Positions 22,771-34,021 of a DNA stretch of 64,000 nt are shown piece by piece (position 1 is the stretch's first letter; the number at the start of each line of letters is the position of its first letter). This DNA comes from Periplaneta americana (taxonomy: Eukaryota > Arthropoda > Insecta > Blattodea > Blattidae), in the NCBI RefSeq assembly GCF_040183065.1, contig NC_091132.1:160229602-160293601 (forward strand), read 5' to 3'. The notes below the pieces were generated by a model that was given only the letters and a program-made list of their open reading frames with translations, made no database searches and had not been told where the DNA came from. A program made the position numbers and the translations under genes.

Positions 22771-24881
22771 TAGTGATGGGGTAAAACGTGATTTTTCACT
22801 CACCGGTGAAGTAGTGATTGCTCTTTTTCAATCACGGTGATTTAAAGTAGTGATCCAGTGATTAGAAGCGATTTTCAACAGCCTGTGACACTGCCATCGT
22901 GATCTAATACAGGCCGTAAGGCAGACCACGTGACTCGCATAACAGCTGATCGCGAAAGGCGGTCTTTCAACCATATGAATTAGTTGCAGTGCATGAAGAA
23001 TAACATATATTTCTCTGAAATGCAGTGCAATTGCGTCAGTAAAATTTTAAACAGTGATTGTGAGACACTTGAGACACAATTTACTTGCAATTTAAGGTAT
23101 AATATTATTTTTGGTGTGAAAATTACGTTGTTGCAGGCAAAGTTCGTATGTGTAATACCTGCCTTTATTTCGATTAAATATTGCGCCCTTATGTGGTTAA
23201 GTGAAACTTTGGTCTTATAAACAGTAGGCTAAATATGTGTAATAATATATACGTGAAAGTGAAACATTGACTGGCATGTAAAGTAAGTTGTGATTAGGCC
23301 TAAGTGCAGCGTTACCGATGTTACTCTTGTCTAATCCATTATTGTTAGTTTACCGTATTTGTCTTATTAAATTTAAATTATTGCGCCCTTTTTATTTGTG
23401 AATAACCTACATTATACGAGTAAATAATACGACGTTTGATAATATACACAATTTGAACCAAAACGAGATACATATAGTATATTACGAAAAATTATACCAT
23501 ATAGTTTTCATTACTGTTACAGTATCTAGAATTGTAATTAGTTGAAATAAAGCACTCATGTTTCATTACGAAATTCTTGCACATTCATTTATGCACGTTT
23601 CAACAATTTTCAGTTGCATCGCACGCATATTTTAATGTGTTGAAGTTATAGGTTATGTTTATTATATCAGTACTTGCCTTATTTCCATATTCGCAATTAT
23701 GCATTATAATTAAGCATAACGCTACGTATAACTTATAAATGCAATTTGTCTACACTTCAATTGTATTTATTCGTTTCAGACGGTACTCCAGTCTGAAGTC
23801 TGATTAGTTTAATATGTTACTAGGGCTAAACTAGCGCTGAGGTAGTTCCCTTCGTATTCATACATCTTGCATATACAAATTAGTTCGGTTCGTTCAGGAT
23901 TTTAATATGCCTTGCTTATAGGATCAAATGCATCTCCACAAAAAATAAATTCAACTGTTTTCAGTTCAGAAATTACCGGAACTATACCTCAGCGCTACTA
24001 AGTAATATAACGTATGTACATTTCATATGAGGGACTGTGGTGAATTTTCTACCTATAAGTAAGGACGGTAACCGTGTTCTGAAGTTTATCCTAAAAATAT
24101 ATTCTTCTTTATTAAATCTCAAAACCGTTTTCGTTCTCAACTTAAGCCTAAAATGTTGACGCAGGTAGGTTATGTTAACATGGTAAATTCTCTTCACATA
24201 AAAATAACACAGTTTTATTTAATTATTCCTGCCACATTATGCAACACATAAATGGAACTTATGCACATATTACATTGAATAAAAATTTAATTGTATTATT
24301 TATTTGTTCCCTACTTTACTGGGTTGTAATGAATTGTATTTATCTAACCTACCAGATTAACACACAACTGTACATACACTAATTTCATAGGAGGGACTGT
24401 GGTAAATTTTGTACCTACAAGTAAGGAAGGTAGACGTGCTAAATTAAAATTACAATATAAATAATTCTTCTTTATTAAATCTCAAAATAGCTTTCATTCC
24501 AAACTTAAAATGTTGATGCAACCAGGTTATGTTACCATGTAAAACTCCGTTCACATTAAAATAACACAGTTTTGTAATTATTTCTGCAACATATTATGCA
24601 ATAAGAAGTGTGAAGGGGTCTTATACACACATTACACTAAATAAAATTGAGCACCGACACGCTATAAAGTAATATATTTCACTCAGCTCCGTATACTCAA
24701 ATAGAAAAGCCCGACTCATCGAGTGACGTCACACAACCTGCATTACGGCCTGGTCTAGATCACGATGGCAGTGCCTGTGATTACGACGAGCTGTCTTGGA
24801 TCAGCTGATCACTAGAGCAGTGATCTAGTGAGTGGCGGCGATTCGGCGATTGGAAATAGGAGTGAGAGTGATTTCTCACTA
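22771..24881. repeat. Long imperfect inverted repeat inside the hAT element
   Basis: The left part begins TAGTGATGGGGTAAAAC and contains CACTGCCATCGTGATCTA then CAGGCCGTAA near 22889-22919. The right part carries the inverted words (TTACGGCCTG, TAGATCACGATGGCAGTG) near 24742-24773 and ends near CTCACTA (24881). GTGATT-like words recur in both arms. It looks like a second DNA transposon nested in the first, with TAGTGATGGGG resembling a hAT terminus. No flanking duplication was found, so its borders are provisional. Confidence 0.55.
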
Positions 24882-25243
24882 CGAAATGCCAGTACTCCGA
24901 CTGTTTTTAATGAAATTGTTGGTGAATGTGATTATGATCGTGAAATGCATTGGTGTCAAATTCAAAATAATGAAGGGATAAGATATGGATACATTCAGTG
25001 GAGAGAAAAGACTTTTCCCGCTGGGTTGGCCCTGAATGTATAAATTAAGTTGTGTTAGCTGAGGTGATTTTGGAAGCGAAAATCATTGAATTTATGAGGG
25101 ATTTTTTTTTTTTTTGAAGAGATGCAGTTAATCGTATATGCAAGGCATAATAAAAGCTTAAACTAACCTAACCTAACATAGATTCGTATATGCAAGGTGC
25201 ACAAGCGGAGTACAAAGGGGAACTACCTCAGCACTAGTTTAGC
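23826..25243. repeat. Three copies of a GCGCTGAGGTAGTTCC terminal-like word
   Basis: TAGCGCTGAGGTAGTTCCC lies at 23833 on the plus strand. The reverse complement occurs at about 23982 (GGAACTATACCTCAGCGCTA) and again at about 25221 (GGGAACTACCTCAGCACTAG). The 23833/23982 pair could bound a 170-bp MITE, and the 25221 copy could be an end of a larger relative, which also shares CTTGCATATAC. The arrangement overlaps the previous inverted repeat, so nesting order is unclear. Confidence 0.5.
24012..24660. repeat. Tandem duplication with a 362-bp period
   Basis: GAGGGACTGTGGTGAATTTT at 24029 recurs as GAGGGACTGTGGTAAATTTT at 24391. Further shared words follow in the same order (TTCTTCTTTATTAAATCTCA, AAAATGTTGA, AACACAGTTTT, ACATATTA). 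Divergence is around one base in eight to ten by eye. It lies inside the nested region of the hAT element. Confidence 0.75.
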
Positions 25244-25696
25244 GTAAGTGGTCTAGAAAAAATGTTACAGTGAAATCAGACATATTAGTTGAAAATATTT
25301 AACTTAAATTAAATATGTAATTTTCATTTGGTAGCATTAAAATAAACTGGTAGGAGTAGTTGAACAAAGTAGGCTTACTTCCTTATATTAACCTTAATGA
25401 ACCTGGCCTCAGTCTTTTTTATTTTTTCCGCATTCCACAGTATTGTTAAACTACTACAGTAAACTGTAAATAATATTAGTAATTCTTCAGAAAAGCTACA
25501 CTCAATAAGGCTCAATTTTCTTTGGCTTCACTGGCTTCTGTGAGATGTATATTGTGATGTACACGTGGTATAGTTACCTCCCATAAATACAATAGCTATC
25601 GTGTAGACCTATGTAGCAATACATTAAAACTTAAAAAGCGTTTGATACTTACCTGTATATTCTAATGCACTGTTGTAGCCCTCCCTCCCACTGCTT

Positions 25697-25960
25697 ACAA
25701 ATATAACACTCGACAGGTCCAAGACGCAATACTAGGAAACGGTTCTGATGCTTTTAAATGTTTCTTAATTATTCCATGATCGAGTAAATCTGATAATCGC
25801 ACATTCGGACTGCACTGACAATACTTGCACCGCGCAATACTAGGGTCTCCAGGCACCTCCAACAGTCAATCCTTCACTCTTTCATCACTATTTTCTAAAT
25901 TTTCAAGTATAGCTCTTATCTTTCTTTTCTGACATGTTAAATCTGTCAATAAAACATTCA
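25697..25960 (-). pseudogene. BED-type zinc finger remnant of the hAT transposase
   Basis: The frame reads VPGDPSIARCKYCQCSPNV then RLSDLLDHGIIKKHLKA, giving C-x2-C followed by H-x5-H, with the 'L.DH...KKH' pattern of BED fingers at the N-terminus of many hAT transposases. One TGA interrupts it before LLEVPGD. The catalytic domain was not found in the element. It supports hAT identity and gives the element's coding strand as minus. Confidence 0.6.
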
Positions 25961-26633
25961 CAAAGCAGTACAGACACTAATAATCGTTTCACCTTAAAAA
26001 ATTACAATGTAGGTAACGCGATATAGAATCAAACGTACACTTACGGGGCGCGCTACATTCCACTACACAGAACGCACACAGAATAATTACTTACACTTTG
26101 TGATGCAATCAGCTCCGTCTGAAGATTCTGGACACGTGAGTCACCGATTCGTTTTATTAGAATATGGTTAATTTTTTAAACCAATGCTAAGCTATGTGTC
26201 CACTTGCTGCAGGCCTGATATGGACAGCTTCTGTTGGGAGCGAGGTCTTATCTGGGATACACTTTTGTTATGCCGACCTTCCACCTCACATTCCAATACA
26301 CGGTAGTAATCGTGTCTTCAAGTCGCAGGAAAGTTGCAACGTTCATACTCGGCGTAACCGTCAACCTCTGACTTGGTTACGAGGAAATTTGAAACGGAAG
26401 ATTCCTTAACATCGTATGGTACGGACAGGGTTATTCAAAGAAAAAGTAAGATTCCCCAAAAATTAAATAATTGAAAATGACAGCAGCTAAAAAAAGTCAA
26501 AAGCCGCCGATGTAAATCGTAATTTCCGCCAGGAAATCCGTCACCCGTCAAAGCCATTTTTTTCCCGTCCGCTACTTTGAAATTCCGTCAGTTTTGACGG
26601 AATTCCCGTCCAGTTGGCAACACTGAGTGGTGG

Positions 26634-27356
26634 TCTAACTTGCGTTTGGAGAAAGGAATGACTCCTTTCTGTGATTGGCTGCACCATTGAGGGCGTGTCT
26701 AGCAATATTACGAGCTCATGGAAGAGTTAAAGGCTGCTCACGGCCTACTGTATAATATTTTGCAAATTATAAAGTGGAATTTATATTAAAGCAGTGAACA
26801 GAACTTCTAAAATAATGTATTTTTTAATTGCTAGGATTGGACTTAGTAATTTCAGAAAATATAATTATTGTACGATGTATTAATAAATATCTTATAACTG
26901 AATATGTTGTATAGAAAGTGAAATAATGCGTATGGTTTGTGAGATGTTTTAAAATGCAACTTTATTAAATATTTATACGGCACCAATAATATTAAAATTA
27001 ATTGCGTATTATAGTACGACTTTTTGACAGTAATTTACCAAAACGTGCCTTACGCGATAACATGTAATAATAAATGGCTCTGTTGAATTTCCGAAACAAT
27101 ATTTTGTGGTTTGCATTGTAGACCTGTGATTGCCAATAAGGCCTTCATCATAGGGTATGTGCTTTTTATGATAAAATATTAATTAAAGCAAAAATGAGAA
27201 GAAAAAAGTACAGGTAGACCTAATTAGCACAGTTCAAATACAAATAATATTTTGTAATTGAAAAACATAAAGTACCGATAGTAAGTTTAGTTTATTTCAT
27301 CGAATATTTTAAAAACAAGTCACTGGAACAATTAACACTTTTTGCGGATAAACTGC
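26634..27356. other. AT-rich stretch with a CCAAT-type box
   Basis: Immediately right of the hAT insertion, CTGTGATTGGCTGCACC (about 26680) contains an inverted CCAAT box, and the first 100 bp are GC-richer. With 22411-22517 it may have formed one promoter for the minus-strand exon at 22.3 kb before the hAT insertion. This is inference. The remainder is AT-rich with nothing recognised. Confidence 0.4.
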
Positions 27357-27537
27357 AGAACATGGATTGCACCCTTTCCGTCTTACTTCAAAATTCCAAC
27401 CTTGTGCACACAAAATAAATTATTGGCACTGAAAAGTGCCTTTTCGTAAATATAATGATGCGCATTCGACAAACGCAGACAAATCTGCTCTTTTTAGTAT
27501 TTTTAAGACATAATTTGGTAGGTGCAATCCGTGTTAT
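27357..27537 (+). mobile_element. MITE family (AGAAC-YGGATTGCACC ends), copy 1
   Basis: Terminal inverted repeats AGAACATGGATTGCACC (27357) and GGTGCAATCCGTGTT (27521) bracket about 180 bp. The interior word AAATTATTGGCACTGAAAAG is shared with copy 2, and CGACAAACGCAG with copies 2 and 3. No clear target duplication is seen. Superfamily unknown. Confidence 0.7.
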
Positions 27538-29464
27538 AAAATGTTCCCTTTTTTTTGAAATTTTAATAAAAAAAAAATTAAATCCATATAGTGCATCACT
27601 TATCATTGGAAACAGCAAGAATTATTGGCACACTCATTGCAAACTAGGAGCTGACTAATGTGGCAGAATTTTGAGAAGGGAGATGTACTGTATGTATATT
27701 TGTATATTTGTTAGAAAGTATATAAATTTCAATAATGATAATAGCTTTCCAAAATTTAGCAGAGAGCACATTTAGAACTCTGTGTTGTAGAATTAGAATG
27801 AAGCAAGAGGTTTATGCAACAGTTCCTTATTGGTAATAGAAAATGTATAACACATAGTCTACATGTTAAAAACACAAATGGGCCTACATGTTTTACGGAA
27901 ACTGAAATACTATCTTACTGAGAACACTACAAAGGAACTTTCCAACTGGAAAAAAAAGATCGACTTTTGCAATTCATCATATAATTATAAGAAAGGTAGA
28001 TTACAAAATTACGGTACTGTATAGTTTCCATTACAAATGCACTTTCAGGCCATGATGCCCAACCAATAACTATGCACAATAGTCTTGTTGCAACAAAACA
28101 CCAGTCTAAAGTTTGGTTGTCATAAATGAAGAATATTTAAAGCACGTTGAATCTAAGTTAAAATATGAAATCTGAGAATCAGGATATAACAATGACATGA
28201 ATAGTAAATTCGTTGCGTTTCAAAATACATTCTTAAATATCTTTGAATCTATAATAAAATTATAAAAATTGCAACACATCTATAACCAATGGATTACACA
28301 AGGCATAAAAATCCCTTGCGAAATTAAGAGCAGTCCAGTGGAGTGTACAGGGCCTCCATAAATGTGAAAGGAATTATCAATGTTTCGATTATTTGTAAAT
28401 TTGGAATGGGCTGTGGCGACCTATTTGAGGTGAAATAATGTTTGTAAGTAGTTGAATGATTATTCAGTTCATTGAATTTATAAAATTACATTCATTATTC
28501 TTTTGTTTATTGGTAATATTGCATTATTTATTTATTTATTTATTTCATCAATCTTTATTCACGTCATGGCGGATTAGATGTCATAAGCTTATTGAATTAT
28601 AGTTATTATTCTTAATTATTTCATACTGTGGAATATTCTTCAGTTCAGATATTTTTGAAAAGTATTATTTTCTGTTGTTTTAATTCCAACTGTAAGGTAT
28701 CAAAATATATGAAAACGACACAGTGGTGATGCAAATAAGAAAGCATCAAATTCATAAGCACAATAAGCTTTAGGCTGCAGTGCAAGTCTTTGGGCCTCTC
28801 CCCCGTAAAAAAAAATGTACACTAGATGATATATGTTCCAATACATACTTACATAAGTGTTATGCCCGTGTGCAGGTCTTTCACTGCAAACCAGCATTTT
28901 TCTATCTTTCCTATTTTGTGCTTTCCTCATATGATCCACATATGTTCTAATAATTATTATTTATCTTCCTCAAATAAATAAAACATCATGTATCATAGGG
29001 AAATAATATTTTACTATTTTACCTTGTGCTATCTGGACATAATAATCTTTCATTTTTTCCTCCTACAGTAATAATAATGTGTTTAATATAGCAAACCTAC
29101 AAATAGGAAATTGCCTGCCCTTTTCTTCTTCTTTTTTCGATCAAGTTAGCCAAAACATTTCACAATGAGTTTAAAACAGAAATCAATCCTGAGTTTTCTT
29201 TTTCTGAGAAAATAACAGCACCAGCCCCAGAGTCAATCACAAGTAGAAAAAGTGGACCTTTGGATACTTCCAAGGACTTGAGTGCAGAAGGTGAAAGTTC
29301 AGTCATACCTTACGTCAGTGTCAGTTTGCCCAGCATTATTCAGAAAAAAAAAAAAAAATTCCACTCTTTCTCACACACTCGAAGATCATAATAATAGTGT
29401 ACATACTCAACCTTACCTTTCTGCCTGTCCAGAGGCTTTTCTCTATTCCTGGTGTAAGACATGG
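27538..29464. other. AT-rich stretch with scattered repeat fragments
   Basis: A (TTTA)n tract lies at 28526-28544, possibly the tail of a minus-strand LINE. Around 28755-28805, AATAAGCTTTAGGCTGCAGTG resembles a segment near 29775 (ACTAAGCCTCAAGCTGTAGTG), so part is a SINE-tail relic. No gene is seen. Confidence 0.5.
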
Positions 29465-29860
29465 GACGTCCACTGCTGTGGAATAATGGTTAGCACATCT
29501 GACAGTGTAATGAGCGGGCTCGGTTTCAAATCCTGGTTGGGAGAAGTTACCTGGTTGGGGTTTTTTCCGGAATTTTCCCTCAATCAATTAAAGCAGAATT
29601 GCTGGGTAACTTTTGGCGTTGGACCTCGGACTCATTCTGGCATTACTAATTCACATTATTATCATCATCCAAACCACAGCCCAGGTTAAGTTCACAGTGC
29701 GACGTGCTGTACTCGTACAGGAGCACGGCTGTTCAGCTACACAATCATTCACAGAATAGCAGTGATAAGCACACTAAGCCTCAAGCTGTAGTGATGCCTT
29801 TGTGTACCTCCTCCTTGACAAGGAGAAAAGACGCGGGATTGGCTTAAGTACTCCGTTATA
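29465..29860 (+). repeat. SINE (main family), diverged copy with extra 3' repeat
   Basis: A tRNA-like head with diverged boxes (GGAATAATGGTTAGCAC, GGTTTCAAATCC) leads into GTTACCTGGTTGGGG and GCTGGGTAACTTTTGGCGTTGG. From about 29695 a second repeat follows, with GCTGTACTCGTACAGGAGCA and a CTAAGCCTCAAGCTGTAGTG part, probably a different element. The frame across it is an accident. Confidence 0.7.
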
Positions 29861-31717
29861 AATAATGCTGCATATTGCTTAATATGTAGAAAATTTCCCT
29901 CTGAACACTCACTCAGCATTGATCAAAACAGAGTTTAGGAATTGGAAGCATCAAAAATGAAAGGTAGTCTGGAGATGTGCAAGTTTTGATTTAGAGAGAT
30001 CTCAATGCCACATCCTATTTCTTCAATCCTTCAGTCACCAGCTTCTTTCAATTATTGTTTATATAATTGGAGCAATCCCTGAAGTATAGCTCTTCTTTGA
30101 TATTTGTAAGCAGCTGTGTGTTCAAGAAAAGCCTTGCTGAAATTTATCAACGCATATCTTTAAAAAGGTTAATGACACAATAATGGAGAGGTCACCTCAG
30201 TCACTTTAAAAGTTATAATGTCTGAGAAATACCATTTCTTTTCTACCCTTGTTAGAGACTGAGAGCATTGTGTGATAATTTGGGAACTCAGAAATTAGAA
30301 ACACTTGGATTGCTTAATGAGATATGCAGTCTCAGTTTTTCTCTTTTTTCACTGAAGCCATGTCATTTGTAAAGTGCTGGGATATTTTGAGCCTGTACGT
30401 TTGAGTCTGTAAGGAAAAAACATTAATATTACAGCAGATTTGGGTCTAGTTAGGCCTAATTGTATCATAGGCAGTTACAGGAAATAAGAAATGACTCCAT
30501 ATTCACAAACTTGTTGGAGGCAGCCCAAAAAAAATCTTAAAATGTAATTAACCATACCATAATCAAGGAAACAGAGTGCTCCGAAAGTATATAATATTAA
30601 GTTACACCCCTCTGATTGAGGTTCTGGTTGATATGTACTGTACATTTATTACCTGGCAGTGTATCTCACTTGACATGTCAGAGGAAGAATAATATTTGTT
30701 TGTATACATTTTAAGTGTGATTAGTGAAATATGTTACCGGTCAGTGAGGGGGGAAGAAACTGGCCACCCTAACCTATTATGTCCTGCCATAATTGCCTCA
30801 TGAATGATTCCTTATTTGTGTCCAATCTGTCTTCGGATGGTTGATTAAACAATTAAGTTATAAGGACCTCAATAAGGATATGGATGTTTGTTTTAAATTT
30901 TACAAAAAAAATTGAGAAAAGTCTTGCTAGTGTAATTATATTTCGAAGTGTTATTAAATAGGCTGTTTTCTTTCCTTTCCTATAAGCATCTTTACTTTTT
31001 TTTTCTAATTTAATATTGCAAAATACAGTTGTTTTTAACAGCTTCTAAACTAATCCTGTGCATCAATTTATTTTACAATTTATGTTTTTATTATTTCGTT
31101 CTTCTTCAATTTGATTTGAATTTACTTCTTATTATTCTTCAGAGATTCATTACAGGTATCTCTTCATTCATTACGTTTAAAGTATATTTCAAAATTTTCC
31201 TCGTTTAATTATTTTTGTACCTGTATGTTTCCCATTGCGATTGCATGTTTTTAAGTTTTAGTTGGATTAAATAGTAAAAGGCAAATAATAAGCAACATAA
31301 CGTTGTTATAGAAAATGTGACACATTACTTGTCTCCTCCTCCCAAAATTTATGATGCCCCTCTCCCAAATTTAAGGAGCTGGCTATGTACTGATAGGCCT
31401 ACCTAAGAGGACTATGTATATTCAACATATAATTAATAGTAATAATCCCAAATTAAAAGCTTACTTTAAAAAATTATTTATTTTAACAAAATATTTCTAA
31501 ACTAAGATAACAAAATTAAAACAACTTGGAATATAATTAGAAAAGAATGCGGAAGGTTTAGAAGTAAGGAAACAAGCTATACTCTTGTAACAAATAGGCT
31601 AATACAGAAATCTCAGACACAACAGAAATCGCAAACATATTCAACCAACACTTTCTCCCAACAACTAATAATCTGTACATCCAACAGCTTAACAACAAAA
31701 CAATAATGATGATGATG

Positions 31718-31755
<38 letters not shown>

Positions 31756-32011
31756 ATTATACCATCGATTTCTTAGAAGTGGCTCTTCCCACATCTTTGT
31801 CAAATATACAAATTTTTTCAACAAATTCACGAGAAATAATTACAATAGTTTGTGTACTACAAAAAAAAAAAAAAAAAGTAAGTTAATTAGAATAACAGTA
31901 GATCCAAAATCTAGGCAATTGTATAGGACTATTTAAAAAAAACTGCAAAAAATGCCATGCCTTGTCAGTATATTTTTTCATTTATAACCTTCCTTGTATG
32001 TGACAAATTTC
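29861..32011. other. AT-rich stretch, no gene recognised
   Basis: The segment 30730-30850 (GGGGGAAGAAACTGGCCACC, CTTCGGATGGTTGATTAAAC) looks like an old dispersed repeat known to me from insect sequence, but I cannot name it. A-runs occur at 30904 and 31861. Confidence 0.45.
31702..31754. repeat. (ATG/ATA)n trinucleotide microsatellite
   Basis: ATG units pass into at least twelve ATA units. Reading frames with poly-Ile or poly-Met across it are artefacts. Confidence 0.9.
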
Positions 32012-32193
32012 AGAACACGGATTCCTTCCTTTCTCTCTTCTTTCAAAATTCTAACCTTGTGAACACAAAATAAATTATTGGCACTGAAAAGTGTCTTTTC
32101 GTAAGCATGATGATGTGAATTCGACAAACGCAGGTAAATCTGCTCTTTTTAGTGTTTTAAGATATACTTAACTGTCAGTAAGGAATCCGTATA
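32012..32193 (+). mobile_element. MITE family, copy 2
   Basis: Ends AGAACACGGATTCCTTCC and AAGGAATCCGTATACT are inverted repeats of each other, related to those of copy 1. The interior matches copy 1 closely (AATTATTGGCACTGAAAAGT, TTCGACAAACGCAG, AATCTGCTCTTTTTAGT). The matching change in both terminal repeats (CCTTCC for GCACC) is notable. Confidence 0.7.
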
Positions 32194-32239
32194 CTGAAAT
32201 TTTCCCGGCCAGTTTTACACTAGGTAATCTTAAACATAT

Positions 32240-32408
32240 TTAGCATGATCCCGTGCCAGGTCGATGGCATTTAAATGTGCTTAAATGCGACAGGCTCATG
32301 TCAATAGATTTACTGGCATGTAAAAGAACTCCTGCGGGACAAAATTCCGGCACATCCGGCGACGCTGATATAACCTCTGCAGTTGCGAGCGTAATAACGT
32401 TAAACTAA
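32240..32408 (+). repeat. Second SINE family, head-less copy
   Basis: Aligns with 34640-34797: TGCTTAAATGCGACAGGCTC, GTAGATTTACTGGCATGTAA-like, and GCGACGCTGATATAACCTC. It lacks the tRNA-like head and ends GTTAAACTAAATA. Confidence 0.75.
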
Positions 32409-32559
32409 ATACGGATAAAACCGCTACAATTCCGTTTCAAACCTAGTAATAGCAATCAAATATTAAAATTGTATTTCGACACTCGCATCCAAAATAACGC
32501 AAAACTCTGGGGTAGGTCGTATTGTTGTTAGTATTTTGACTGGAAGGACATGAAAGAAC

Positions 32560-32649
32560 ATAATTGAGCACCCACGTGCAATAATGGGGTAAGTATGAAT
32601 ATATTTCGTAACTACTTACCCCATTATTGTACGTTAGGTGCTCAATTAT
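32560..32649. other. Near-perfect 36-bp hairpin with a 17-nt loop
   Basis: Left arm 32560-32595 (starts ATAATTGAGCACC, ends TGGGGTAAGTA) pairs with right arm 32613-32649 (starts TACTTACCCCA, ends GGTGCTCAATTAT). There are only about two mismatches and one bulge. The loop is 32596-32612. The size fits a small hairpin RNA or microRNA-like precursor, or a tiny snap-back MITE. No coding frame covers it. Transcription is unknown. Confidence 0.7.
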
Positions 32650-33335
32650 ACACTAATATTTATCTGTGGTGCCATAGCCCTTGGAAGGCTCAGACAGACC
32701 AGCCGGCTGTTGGCCTCACGTTCACATTTCGATAATAATTATACTTTACTGTAACAAAAAAAAAAACTGAAAGCGTGTTTTGTCATGTTTCACCCACGTT
32801 ACAAGCTTGGAGGTAAAGGTTGTTTACTACAGACAGGACCTACTTTCATTCTATATCTTATGGTATAGTAAATAGTTTTGCAACGTGTAGAGACTGGGAA
32901 AACAATTTAATAAAATCATCCGAATCATACTCGTTTATTTTATAGGCAATCTTGCAGGTAGCATTTAAAAGAACCTAGGAATATTAACATTTTCTTCAGT
33001 ATATTTGCTAGGACTTCTTGTCATACTACATGACAATTTTGCTTAGGTTATTCTTTTAAGCATTCCTTCTAGGAATAGCTCAAGTGTTTTAAATTTAGCG
33101 TACATAAGTTTAGATTAAATTCCTAGCACGTATTTGACGAAATACTAGGTTTTTCCACTTCAGTTTAACTGATTTATGCAAACGAAATTAAGACAGCTGA
33201 CGATTCTAATGTCAGTTATCACCACGCCCACTTTGTTTTGGGCGCATAAGTTCATTACCGACGGTCGTTCTATTTTCTTCAAACATGGCGGCGCAATGAC
33301 CACTCTATATCTTTCTCTTTCTAACTCGTTGGTTC
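32650..33335. other. AT-rich stretch with GC-richer end
   Basis: Near 32670-32735 GCCATAGCCCTTGGAAGGCT and CCAGCCGGCTGTTGGCCTCA look like a SINE-tail fragment. At about 33283, ACATGGCGGCGC resembles a YY1/Pleiohomeotic-type core, and nearby GGGCGC words are unusual for this region, so a promoter is possible but unsupported. Confidence 0.4.
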
Positions 33336-33620
33336 AGACAGAAGCTCGAGGTTCTGAATGGCTGTAATAAATTTCATATTTTATACTTGGTTGTAATAAT
33401 TTTGAGCAATATATGCAGTATCTCCTTTCTCGTTATGACATAAGCACTGCCGTCTGGATTGTAAGTGGTGGTCACAAGGAGGACAGGGAATCAGGGCAGA
33501 CTAAGTCCTTAAGAAAGTAGTTTCAACTCGGCCGTGTTCAGACAGAAGCTCGAGGTTCTGAATGGCTGTAATAAATTTCATATTTTATACTTGGTTCTAA
33601 TAATTTTTAGCAATATAATT
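33336..33620. repeat. 80-bp direct repeats flanking the segment shared with 22.4 kb
   Basis: TTCAGACAGAAGCTCGAGGT occurs at about 33334 and 33534 and continues almost identically for about 80 bp (CTGAATGGCTGTAATAAATT, ATATTTTATACTTGGTT). Between them lies 33413-33535, which includes the segment shared with 22460-22517. The two repeats differ by very few bases, so the duplication is recent or has been homogenised. Confidence 0.8.
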
Positions 33621-33675
33621 TTTCTTCTAATATTAATTATTAGTACTATTAATAGTAAGCGCTGGGGAAAATTTT

Positions 33676-33829
33676 AGAACGCGGATTGCACCTACCAAAT
33701 TATGTCTTAAAATACTAAAAAGAGATTTGTCTGCGTTTGTCGAATGCGCATCATTATATTTTGTAATTTATTTTGTGTGCACAAGGTTGGAATTTTGAAG
33801 TAAGAAGGAAAGGGTGCAATCCATGTTCT
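33676..33829 (-). mobile_element. MITE family, copy 3 (internally deleted)
   Basis: Ends AGAACGCGGATTGCACC and GGGTGCAATCCATGTTCT are inverted repeats. The interior CTGCGTTTGTCGAATGCGCA and TTGTGTGCACAAGGTTGG are the reverse complement of copy 1. It is about 25 bp shorter and lacks the TTGGCACTGAAAAG part. Confidence 0.7.
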
Positions 33830-34021
33830 GGAGTTTATCCAAGCGCTGATAGTATTTCATAGGTAAAATGAAACAATCAGTTACTGTTTTTTCCATACCA
33901 ATAGAAGATCGATGTCACGATATATCAAGTCATGTACGATGGAAATACTTCAAAATATTAATGTAATCAGGTATTACCGCTGGTTTCCTTTCTCCCAACC
34001 TACACTTCCTTCCTTTTTATT

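Larger units (their letters stand above)
22518..26625 (-). mobile_element. 4.1-kb hAT-type DNA transposon with exact 8-bp TSD
   Basis: Both ends are CAGTGTTGCCAAC in inverted orientation (22518-22530 and 26613-26625), flanked by AGTGGTGG at 22510-22517 and 26626-26633. Terminal CAG and an 8-bp duplication are hAT hallmarks. Both ends also carry repeated CCGTCA/CCCGTC words, typical of transposase-binding subterminal repeats. A BED-like finger remnant on the minus strand (25697-25960) is the only transposase trace. The interior holds other repeats, listed separately. The paralogous segment at 33.4 kb shows the uninserted sequence. It is non-autonomous as it stands. Confidence 0.9.

Noticed and set aside
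31558..31936. Open frames with poly-Ile/Met on both strands
   Set aside because: They are translations of a trinucleotide microsatellite.
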